Of a DNA stretch of 64,000 nt, positions 39,885 through 48,735 are shown in pieces. The notes under the pieces were generated by a model that saw only the letters and a list, made by a program, of their open reading frames with translations, was not told the origin of the DNA and did no database searches. Positions within the stretch are counted from its first letter, which is position 1. The number at the start of each line of letters is the position of its first letter. Position numbers and translations under genes: made by a program. The stretch is from Elusimicrobia bacterium GWA2_56_46 (GTDB lineage Bacteria > Elusimicrobiota > Elusimicrobia > Elusimicrobiales > UBA9959): positions 1-64,000 of the forward strand of contig MGTT01000010.1 of assembly GCA_001799575.1 (NCBI GenBank), read 5' to 3'.

Positions 39885-42002
39885 CTATTCCTGCGCCGCA
39901 TCCCGCTCCCCGTAGTACGACATCGTCTCTTCCACAAAATAGATATTGGCCATGAGCAGCATAAAAAGCGCCAGGAATATCAGTCCCGAGGCGTTAAGGA
40001 GATCGCTCCTGAGCCTGGAGGCAAGCAGTTCCAGGTGCTCCGCTTTGGCGGCCCGGCCCAGTTCCTCGCGCGTGGCGGGGAGCGCCGCCGCCGGCTTTAC
40101 GACCGGTTTTTTCTCTATGGGGCGCCCGTCAGTGTCGAATTCCGGGACGGCGGCCTCCCGCTCCGTCAGCGCCAGCCGGTATGCGCGGTATGCCTCGCGG
40201 TTGAGTTCCTCCACGCGCGGTGTTTCCCGGGCGAGCCTGGCCTCCGTGAGCGCGGCGATCTGCGGGCCGGAGAACATGGCGAAGATAAAAACGTTGGCGG
40301 CCAGGAACAGTACCGGCGGGTTGAAGAGGAGGGCTCCCCGCCTCTGGATAAACGCGGCGGCCAGGCCGGACAGCGACGCGGCGGCGGCCAGGGCCAGATA
40401 GGTGGTTTCGGGCTGGACGGCCAGGCCGTTTCTAAAATAGGTATAAGTAAGCAGCAGGGAGAGTCCGTAAGCGGCCGATGCGCCGGTTTTTGCCGCCCAG
40501 TGCGGTTTGAAAGCCGATTTTGAGGCCGCGAGGAACAGAGCCAGGGAATAGGCCGGGAGGCTGGCGGGCGAGGCGATGTTTTCGGCGGCCAGTTTCAGGC
40601 AGAAAAATGCTTTTGACACCAGGTCGGTGCTTTCGGGCGAAGGGGCGTAAACGGCGCCCGCATAAGCGGCCAGCGCCGAGGCGGCCGAGAAGAGGAAATG
40701 CATCGGCGTGAGCTTCAATGGTTTGAGAAATACCGACCAGACCGCCAGGCTCAGGCCGGCTGCCGTGAATATCCACGCGGCAGCGGTTCCGGAAGAAAAA
40801 GGAGAAAGAAGCGAGGCCGGGATCGTAGATTTAGGAGTACCTGTCGAACCCGCCAGCAGAAAAAAACCCATGGCCGCCAGCGTGACCGAGGCATGACGGG
40901 CGGTTTTTATGGCGTTATGAAGCTTAGGCAGCTGCAACTCTTTGCCCGACGGCGTTTCTTTCCGGTTCACGGAGAGCCGTGGCGGCGCCGGCGGGGTATG
41001 GTCGGAGGAGAGCGGGGCCTCGCTGGGCTGGAACGGCTTAAACTCGGGCGGCGGAGGAGGCGGAGGCGGGGGAGGCGCGGGCGCGGCTTCCGCCCGGGCG
41101 GCCAGACGGGCAGACAGCTCAGGCAGCTCTATGGAGCGCTCGTTCGAGACCGCAGTGCCGTCCAGCTCGGCGGTTTTCAGGCGTTTGATCTCGTCGATCA
41201 CCTGGGCCGCGCTCTGGTAGCGGTCTTCCGGTTTTTTGCGCATCAGATGTTCCAGGACGCGGGAGATCCATAGAGGAAGGTCGGGTTTCAGGCGTATAAT
41301 GTTCGGGAAAGGTTCTCCGATATGCTTATGTATGACCTCGATGGAACTTTTACCTTCAAAGGGATATCTGGCTGTGAGCAGATAAAAATAGGTGGCGCCG
41401 GCGGAATAAAGATCGGCCCTGTGATCCACTTTAGCCGCCAAACCCTGTTCCGGCGACATGAAGTAGGCTGTGCCTACCATTTCTCCGGCGATGGTCAGCT
41501 GCTTTTCTTCGTTGATACTCCGGGCCAGGCCGAAGTCGACTATCTTCGGATGACCATCGGCGCCCAGCAGGATGTTGGAGGGCTTTATGTCCCGGTGAAT
41601 GATGGTTTTGGAATGCGCGTGGCCGAGGCCCTCCAGCACTTCCAGGATAATGCCGGTCGCGGTTTCCGCGTCAAGAGGGCCCTTTTCAGCGACCACGTCG
41701 GCCAGGCTTTTGCCGTCAATATACGACATGACGATGAAATAGGAGCCGTTTTCCAGGCCGAAATTATATATCTGGACGATATTGGGATGCTCAAGTTTGG
41801 CGGCGGAGCGGGCTTCCCGCAGAAAAAATTCCACATTGCGCGCGTCACGGGCCAGTTCGGGTGAAAGGATCTTCACGGCCACGGTTTTGTCCAGGGCCAG
41901 ATGCCTGGCCGTATAGACAGAGCCCATGCCTCCCTGCCCTATCTTCGTCATTATCCGGCAGCCCGCGAACTCGGTTCCGGAAAGGTTGTCGGTTTCAGTC
42001 AT
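39885..42002 (-). CDS. Ser/Thr protein kinase with multi-TM C-terminus
   Basis: IGQGGMGSVYTARHLALDKTVAVKIL, IIHRDIKPSNILLG, (Pro)10 linker, several TM segments. Confidence 0.94.
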   Translation of the reverse strand: MTETDNLSGTEFAGCRIMTKIGQGGMGSVYTARHLALDKTVAVKILSPELARDARNVEFFLREARSAAKLEHPNIVQIYNFGLENGSYFIVMSYIDGKSLADVVAEKGPLDAETATGIILEVLEGLGHAHSKTIIHRDIKPSNILLGADGHPKIVDFGLARSINEEKQLTIAGEMVGTAYFMSPEQGLAAKVDHRADLYSAGATYFYLLTARYPFEGKSSIEVIHKHIGEPFPNIIRLKPDLPLWISRVLEHLMRKKPEDRYQSAAQVIDEIKRLKTAELDGTAVSNERSIELPELSARLAARAEAAPAPPPPPPPPPPEFKPFQPSEAPLSSDHTPPAPPRLSVNRKETPSGKELQLPKLHNAIKTARHASVTLAAMGFFLLAGSTGTPKSTIPASLLSPFSSGTAAAWIFTAAGLSLAVWSVFLKPLKLTPMHFLFSAASALAAYAGAVYAPSPESTDLVSKAFFCLKLAAENIASPASLPAYSLALFLAASKSAFKPHWAAKTGASAAYGLSLLLTYTYFRNGLAVQPETTYLALAAAASLSGLAAAFIQRRGALLFNPPVLFLAANVFIFAMFSGPQIAALTEARLARETPRVEELNREAYRAYRLALTEREAAVPEFDTDGRPIEKKPVVKPAAALPATREELGRAAKAEHLELLASRLRSDLLNASGLIFLALFMLLMANIYFVEETMSYYGERDAAQE

Positions 42003-42007
42003 CAGAT

Positions 42008-42940
42008 TTATAACCTTCTGTCTTTGATGCAGATGCTGTTTTTGCGATCCGGCAGCTCCTTTGCGTATCGCTTCAGTTCGGCCGCGGTTTCCACGAGTTT
42101 GCCGTAATGCCTCAGCGCTTTGGGTATTATGACCGCGATAGTAAGTGAAACGAGCGGGAAGCGCCGATTCTTGTTTTTTCTGTCCACTGTGACTATGTAG
42201 CCGCGCTGGCGGTCTTCATTGTTGTAAAAGTCCGGTATCGTCCTGTCGAATTCTTTCGCTATTTCGTTTCCCGCCGCCTCGATCAGCTCTGGCCTGGTCA
42301 CAAGCACAAAATCATCCCCCCCCACGTGTCCGATAAAATAATCTTTTCCGGCGTGCGTCCTGGCCGCGTCGCTGATGACCGCGGCTATATGCTTGATGAT
42401 CTCGTCGCCTTTGGCGTAGCCATAGACGTCGTTATAGGCCTTGAAATTGTCGGCGTCTATGTACGCGAACGCGAAAGGGGTTTCAGCCGCCATGCGCTTG
42501 AGGACGTCTTCCTCTATGGCCGGACTGCCCGGCAGATAGGTAAGAGGGTTCAGCGACACATCCGCGCTCTTGCGTTTCAGAATGCGGTTGATGCGCGCGC
42601 GCAATTCCCGCACGTCGAAAGGCTTGGTGATGAAATCGTCCGCGCCGAGTTCGATGGTGTTTATCTTGGCGTCCACTTCCGATACGCCGCTGAGGACGAT
42701 TATGGGGAGACCGTGCGTGGCGGGGTTGTCGCGGATGCGTTTGCAGAGGGCATAACCGTCGAGGCCCGGCATGCGCAGATCCATCAGGATGAGATCCGGC
42801 TTGTCATTGTCCAGGAAACGGAGAACCTCCTCGCCGCTGTAAAGCGTGACTACGGTGTAATTGAATTTTTTCAATACCGCCGAGATCAGCAGCCCCACAT
42901 TCGGATCGTCATCCACGACCAGTACGGTTTTATTGATCAA
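42008..42940 (-). CDS. Response regulator with GGDEF domain (diguanylate cyclase-like)
   Basis: TVLVVDDDPNVGLLI, DLRMPGLDGYAL; AYIDADNFKAYNDVYGYAKGDEII, GHVGGDDFVLV. Confidence 0.9.
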   Translation of the reverse strand: MINKTVLVVDDDPNVGLLISAVLKKFNYTVVTLYSGEEVLRFLDNDKPDLILMDLRMPGLDGYALCKRIRDNPATHGLPIIVLSGVSEVDAKINTIELGADDFITKPFDVRELRARINRILKRKSADVSLNPLTYLPGSPAIEEDVLKRMAAETPFAFAYIDADNFKAYNDVYGYAKGDEIIKHIAAVISDAARTHAGKDYFIGHVGGDDFVLVTRPELIEAAGNEIAKEFDRTIPDFYNNEDRQRGYIVTVDRKNKNRRFPLVSLTIAVIIPKALRHYGKLVETAAELKRYAKELPDRKNSICIKDRRL

Positions 42941-43147
42941 ACAACCCCCATTTTGCGGTCATTAACGCGCGCCGCGCGCGTTTCCGGACTTCTATCCCGG
43001 AAAGCGCCCGGCTCTCTTTCATTATAAAATATATAACTCCTTAATACAATAATACAATAATGCGGTTCGGGCGGACGCTTATGCCGGATCCGGCAGCCTC
43101 ATCTTTGCCGGCGGTTATCAAACCGGATTTAAAAAAATAAAAAAACG

Positions 43148-43175
43148 TTGCGGGGGAATTTAAATGTGCTATAAT
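43148..43175 (+). promoter_or_regulatory. Putative sigma70-type promoter for the 43.2-kb HTH-REC gene
   Basis: TTGCGG-N16-TATAAT, with TGTGC just upstream of the -10. Confidence 0.55.
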
Positions 43176-43217
43176 ATTGAAAGGGTAAAAATCACAAAAA
43201 TACAAATCGAGGATACT

Positions 43218-43796
43218 ATGCGCATAAAAACATATTCCACTTTTGATGTCGCAAAAATGCTGGATATCGTTCCGGGAACCGTGGCCAACTGGGTAGACAG
43301 CGGCAAGCTTAAAGCGTTCGCCACTTTGGGCGGGCACAGGCGGGTTTCCCATGAGGATTTGCTGGTTTTCCTGAATGAAAATTCCATGCCGGTGCCTAAA
43401 GACCTGCTGAGCGCCTCCGGAAAGAAAAAGATCCTGGTGGTGGAGGATGATGAGAAATTCCTGAAACTGGTGATCAAGGCTTTCAAAACGCTCAAAGAGT
43501 ATACGGTCTTCACCGCGACCGACGGTTTTCAGGCCGGGCAGCTGGTAGAGGAGCATAAACCCGACCTGGTGGTGCTGGATATCATGCTCCCGGATATTAA
43601 CGGTTTTAAAGTCTGCGAACTGATCAAAGCCAAAAATAAAAACACAAAGGTCATCGCCGTGACCGGTTACGATTCCGAGGACATCAAGAAGAAGATCGTG
43701 GACGCCGGGGCCGATGTTTACCTTATGAAGCCGTTCCAGTTTAAGACGCTTTTCGAGTATGTGGATAAGTTCCTTGGCGCGAAAGCGAAAAGGTGA
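43218..43796 (+). CDS. N-terminal MerR/excisionase-type HTH fused to C-terminal receiver (paralogue of 13308-13895)
   Basis: MRIKTYSTFDVAKMLDIVPGTVANWVDSGKLKAFATLGGHRRVSHEDLLVFL then KILVVEDDEKFLKLV...VLDIMLPDINGF...KPFQFKTLF. Confidence 0.9.
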   Translation: MRIKTYSTFDVAKMLDIVPGTVANWVDSGKLKAFATLGGHRRVSHEDLLVFLNENSMPVPKDLLSASGKKKILVVEDDEKFLKLVIKAFKTLKEYTVFTATDGFQAGQLVEEHKPDLVVLDIMLPDINGFKVCELIKAKNKNTKVIAVTGYDSEDIKKKIVDAGADVYLMKPFQFKTLFEYVDKFLGAKAKR

Positions 43797-43846
43797 AGTT
43801 TTGCGCGAGTACGGGATTGGGTGAGGGAGGCGTTGCGCTGATCAAA

Positions 43847-43892
43847 GCCTTTCCTCCGGGACCGGGGGGTACCGGAGGAAAGGCCCGTTTTT
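43847..43892 (+). terminator. Intrinsic terminator of the 43.2-kb HTH-REC gene
   Basis: GCCTTTCCTCCGG...CCGGAGGAAAGGC (13-bp perfect) followed by CCGTTTTTT. Confidence 0.85.
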
Positions 43893-43908
43893 TGGGGCAA
43901 GATCGTGC

Positions 43909-43937
43909 TTGACAAATGTCAAAGCAGGTGCTACAAT
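43909..43937 (+). promoter_or_regulatory. Near-consensus sigma70 promoter for a short transcript
   Basis: TTGACA (43909-43914), 17-nt spacer, TACAAT (43932-43937). Confidence 0.75.
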
Positions 43938-43943
43938 ACCTCT

Positions 43944-44009
43944 GTAAGAAATTTGTCAGGGCTGCCTCCCTCACCCTACCCCCCAAAAAGGCAGCCCTGC
44001 CTTTTTTTT
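43944..44009 (+). ncRNA. Putative ~66-nt small RNA ending at an intrinsic terminator
   Basis: Terminator CAGGGCTGCCT...AGGCAGCCCTG + T8 begins ~20 nt after the -10; no ORF between. Confidence 0.55.
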
Positions 44010-44036
44010 GTCCCAAAACACGTATTTGAGTATAAT
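44008..44036 (+). promoter_or_regulatory. Separate promoter for moxR
   Basis: TTGTCC-N17-TATAAT, starting at the end of the preceding terminator; moxR ATG at 44084. Confidence 0.5.
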
Positions 44037-44083
44037 AAGCTGTATTTCCAGCAGGCGGCCTGAACGACCTGCGCCGGAGGCGT

Positions 44084-45070
<987 letters not shown>

Positions 45071-45075
45071 CGGCA

Positions 45076-45957
45076 ATGAAGTATCTGACTCCCGAGGCCG
45101 CCGCCAGGATCCGGGCGCTCAAAGTCCGTTCTTCTCCTTTCAGATCCGGCGGAACCCTTGAAGGCCGCCACGCGAGCGCGTTTAAAAAAGGCAGTTCGCA
45201 GGAATTTTCCCAGTACCGTCAGTACACCGCCGGTTCGGATACCCGTTTTCTGGACTGGAAAGTATACGCGCGCAGCGACCGTCTTTTCATAAAGGAATTC
45301 AGTCTTCAGAACGCGGTCAGTTTCCATCTCATCCTGGATTCCTCCGCCTCCATGGCTTTCCGGGGGCCGGACACCAGCGTCTCAAAATGGGATTACTCCG
45401 CCAGGCTGGCTCTCTACCTGGCCTGTTTTTTGATGGCGCGCGGAGACTACGCCGGCCTTACGGTATTCTCCGGCGCCGGAACCGCTTCCGTGCGGCCCTC
45501 CGGGGATCCGCGCGCGCTGACGGAGATGGATGCCCTGCTGGCCGGAACCGGGCCGTCGGGCGATTCCCTTCCGCCCGGGCCGTTCAAGAAGATAGCGGCC
45601 GGCCTGGACAGGAACTCCGCCGCGGTCGTGTTCTCCGATTTTATGGCGCCGCCGGAACGCCTCGCGGTTTTCGCCCGCCTGCTGTCTTCGTTCCGCGGCA
45701 AAACGCGGGCTTTCCGGGCGCTGGACCGCGCCGAGCTGGAGCTCCCCTGGGAAGGCAATGCCGTTTTCAAAGACATGGAGACGGGCGAGGAGATTCAGCT
45801 TTCCCCCGCCGCGCTCAGGGAGGATCACGGAAGGGAATTCGCTTTCTGGCTGAAACGCACGGAGCGGCTTTTCTCCGTCTCGGGCGTACGTTCGTTCACG
45901 GCGTTCACCGATGTCCCCCCGTTCATGTCGCTGGAGAAACTGATAGGGATATTTTAA
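45076..45957 (+). CDS. DUF58 domain protein
   Basis: GRHASAFKKGSSQEFSQYRQYTAGSDTRFLDWKVYARSDRLFIKEF, LDSSASM. Confidence 0.93.
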   Translation: MKYLTPEAAARIRALKVRSSPFRSGGTLEGRHASAFKKGSSQEFSQYRQYTAGSDTRFLDWKVYARSDRLFIKEFSLQNAVSFHLILDSSASMAFRGPDTSVSKWDYSARLALYLACFLMARGDYAGLTVFSGAGTASVRPSGDPRALTEMDALLAGTGPSGDSLPPGPFKKIAAGLDRNSAAVVFSDFMAPPERLAVFARLLSSFRGKTRAFRALDRAELELPWEGNAVFKDMETGEEIQLSPAALREDHGREFAFWLKRTERLFSVSGVRSFTAFTDVPPFMSLEKLIGIF

Positions 45958-45958
45958 A

Positions 45959-47989
45959 ATGCGTTTTCTTGAGCCTTCTTTTTTATGGTTCCTGCCGCTG
46001 GCGCTGCTGCCGCTGCTGCTGAATTTTATCTTCCCCCTTAAGCCTTTTAAACTTCCTTTTTCAAGCGTGCTCCTGCTGCGCGCGGTCAGGGACGTCAGAC
46101 GTAAAAAAATAACGGCGGCCAAAACCCTTATCCTTTTGCTCCGGTGTCTGGCCATTCTAGCCCTTGTGGGCGCTTTTTCAAGACCGGTGTCGGTCTGGCG
46201 TTTTTTCGGCGCGTTTTCGGGGCTTACGGCGGGATCCGTCCGTCCCGTAAGCCTGGTCGTCCTGGCCGACCGTTCCCTTTCCATGAGCGCCGCTTTTGCC
46301 GGGCGTACGCGCCTGGATTTTGCCGCCGCCGCCGGGGCGCGGATACTTGGGACTTTGGGCGCCCGCGACGAGGCCGCGCTGGTTTTTTTTGATTCGGAGG
46401 CCGATAGCGGGGGGTGGACTTCGGATCTCCCGGCTGTCGCAAGTCAGCTCGCCGCCGCAAAACCGGGATTCAAAGGAACGGATTACCGCAACGTCCTGGA
46501 AAAAGCTTACGGGCTGCTGGCCTCAAGATCTCCCTCCCGCAGAAAAGCGGTGCTGCTGTTAAGCGACGGCGCCCGTAACGGTTTCGCCTCCATGCCTGGT
46601 TCCGGTTCCCTGACCGGGCTTTCCGGCTATGACCCCGCCGTGACGCTTACCGGGCTGGTTTTCCCCGAAGTTCCCAACGCCTGGATGAGCGGCGCGGGCG
46701 CGCTTGAAAGCGGCGGGCGCGCCCGGCTCTCGGTGTTTACCGGCAGTTCCGGCGGTTTCCCCGAAAAGGAGCCGCTCACCGGCCTTTACGCGCCGGTTTT
46801 TTCCGGCAGCCTGAAAGCGGGTTCCGGCGGCGCGGTTTTCCCCCTCCCCGCCGGAGGCGACCTCTCCGGCCGCGCCGAACTTCTTACGCCGGACGCGCTC
46901 GCGCTGGACAACGCCGTTTTTTTTTCCCTGGCCCGCAAAGAGACCGGCTCCCGCAAAGCGCTTGTGCTCTATACCGGGCCGGAAGAACTGAAGCCGGGGG
47001 GCGGAGCGTATTTCCTCAAAAAATTCTTTGAGACGGAGGCCGGCGCCGGCGGCGCTTTCTCCGCGGATTTCCTGGAATTGTCCGCTCTTGAGCGGCTTCC
47101 CGGACAGGATTATGGCGCGCTTATCGTTTTTGACGGCCCGGTTCCGGCCCGCCAGGCCGGACTTATCCTGAAATTTATCAGATCCGGCGGCGGCGCTTTC
47201 ATTATCGCCGGAGCCCCGGTAAAAGCGGCCGCCGAGCGGGCGGTGCTGTCCGGCCTGGGTTTCAAGGCCGGGGAAACGCTCGAAAGGGAGTTTTCCCTTG
47301 GGTTCCCGGAACCCGCCGGCGGTTTTTCAGAAGTTGAATTTTCCGGCTTCGAGCTGCGGCGCGTTTCCGCCGCGCGCGCGGCGGCTTTTGAAGCGCCCCG
47401 GGGGGTTGAAACGCTCTGGAATTTCAGGGATCCGTCCGGCGCCCCGCGTCCCGCCCTGCTCGGAGGGGTGAGCGGCAGGGGGCGGGTGCTGGTCTGGACA
47501 TCTTCATTAAGCCTGCCCGGTACGGATCTGGCCGCCAAACCCGTGTTCGCGCCTTTCATGGCCGCGATCCTCCGCCATCTTTACGGGGTCAGGCCGCCGA
47601 AGCTCCTGCAGGCGCGGGTCGGCGGCGTGTATGAAGGCGCCTTGGAAAATGCCGATACCGTCAAAGTCGAGATCACCTCTCCGTCCGGCGTAAAAAGCTA
47701 TGTCCCGGCCCGGAACGGGTTTTTTAAATACACGCTTACCGACGCTCCCGGCCTGTATTCCTGGAGCGCGCCTCCGGAAAGCGGAACTTTTGCGGTGAAC
47801 CTGGACGCCGGGAACGGAGAGAGCGATCTTTTGCCGGAGCGCTTCCCGCCCTGGATCCCGCTCCCGGGCGGCGCGCCGGTGGAGGCTTTTAAAAGCGCGG
47901 TATACGGAGTGGAGATCGGGCAGTTCCTGCTTTTCCTGGCCCTTGTGTTATTTCTGGCTGAATTCCTGCTTTCCCGGAGGGCGCTGTGA
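45959..47989 (+). CDS. BatA-like membrane protein (N-terminal aerotolerance-type domain, VWA-like)
   Basis: MRFLEPSFLWFLPLALLPLLLNFI, VVLADRSLSMSAAFAGRTRL, C-terminal TM. Confidence 0.88.
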   Translation: MRFLEPSFLWFLPLALLPLLLNFIFPLKPFKLPFSSVLLLRAVRDVRRKKITAAKTLILLLRCLAILALVGAFSRPVSVWRFFGAFSGLTAGSVRPVSLVVLADRSLSMSAAFAGRTRLDFAAAAGARILGTLGARDEAALVFFDSEADSGGWTSDLPAVASQLAAAKPGFKGTDYRNVLEKAYGLLASRSPSRRKAVLLLSDGARNGFASMPGSGSLTGLSGYDPAVTLTGLVFPEVPNAWMSGAGALESGGRARLSVFTGSSGGFPEKEPLTGLYAPVFSGSLKAGSGGAVFPLPAGGDLSGRAELLTPDALALDNAVFFSLARKETGSRKALVLYTGPEELKPGGGAYFLKKFFETEAGAGGAFSADFLELSALERLPGQDYGALIVFDGPVPARQAGLILKFIRSGGGAFIIAGAPVKAAAERAVLSGLGFKAGETLEREFSLGFPEPAGGFSEVEFSGFELRRVSAARAAAFEAPRGVETLWNFRDPSGAPRPALLGGVSGRGRVLVWTSSLSLPGTDLAAKPVFAPFMAAILRHLYGVRPPKLLQARVGGVYEGALENADTVKVEITSPSGVKSYVPARNGFFKYTLTDAPGLYSWSAPPESGTFAVNLDAGNGESDLLPERFPPWIPLPGGAPVEAFKSAVYGVEIGQFLLFLALVLFLAEFLLSRRAL

Positions 47990-48735
47990 AGAAAGGGTTT
48001 ATGTGTGTATGCATTCTTTTTTTTCCTTTTCCGCTGCGCGCCGGAGGTTTTTCGCTCACGGAACTGGATCTTGGCTCCGGCTGCGGAGTTATGGATTCCT
48101 CCAGGGTCGAAATTCTGCGCGCGTTGGCCGCTTCGACCAGCGTGGATCCGGAGCCGGCCAGAAAAACGGTTAGCCTTTCTTCCCCGGAGCTTTTTGAAGA
48201 GCCTTTTGTGGTTCTCTCTTGTTACGGCGCTCCCCGCGCCCTTGATTATGACGAAATCCGCAGTCTGCGCCTCTACCTCGCTTCCGGCGGTACGATCTTT
48301 GCCAATGACGCTTCGGGCCTGCGCCGGAGCCCGTTCGCGGCCTGGCTGACACGGGCGCTTGAGCTGGCGCTGCCCGAGGCCCCGCTTAAGCCGGCTTCCA
48401 GGGAGCATCCTCTTTTTAAAAGTTTTTTCATGAGCGTGGCGCCGGGGGGCAGATTCGATCTTGAGCGCGAACCTTCCGCCGCCGAATACGGTGGACGCTA
48501 TGCCGTGATATTTTCACGCAATGATCTGCTGGGCGTCTGGCCCAGGGACGCTATGGGGCGGTATCTTTACGAGCCTTCCTCCGGCGGAGAGCGCCGGCGG
48601 CGCGAGGGCGAAAAACTTACTATAAACATACTGATATACGCGCTGACCGGCTCCTATAAACAGGACGCCGTGCATCAGCCGTACATCATGCAGCGCCTCC
48701 GAGAACTTGATGCGGTTCCGGGAGTTAAACGGTGA
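47986..48735 (+). CDS. DUF4159-like exported protein
   Basis: Signal peptide; DYDEIRSLRLYLASGGTIFANDASG; conserved operon position. Confidence 0.75.
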   Translation: MKKGFMCVCILFFPFPLRAGGFSLTELDLGSGCGVMDSSRVEILRALAASTSVDPEPARKTVSLSSPELFEEPFVVLSCYGAPRALDYDEIRSLRLYLASGGTIFANDASGLRRSPFAAWLTRALELALPEAPLKPASREHPLFKSFFMSVAPGGRFDLEREPSAAEYGGRYAVIFSRNDLLGVWPRDAMGRYLYEPSSGGERRRREGEKLTINILIYALTGSYKQDAVHQPYIMQRLRELDAVPGVKR

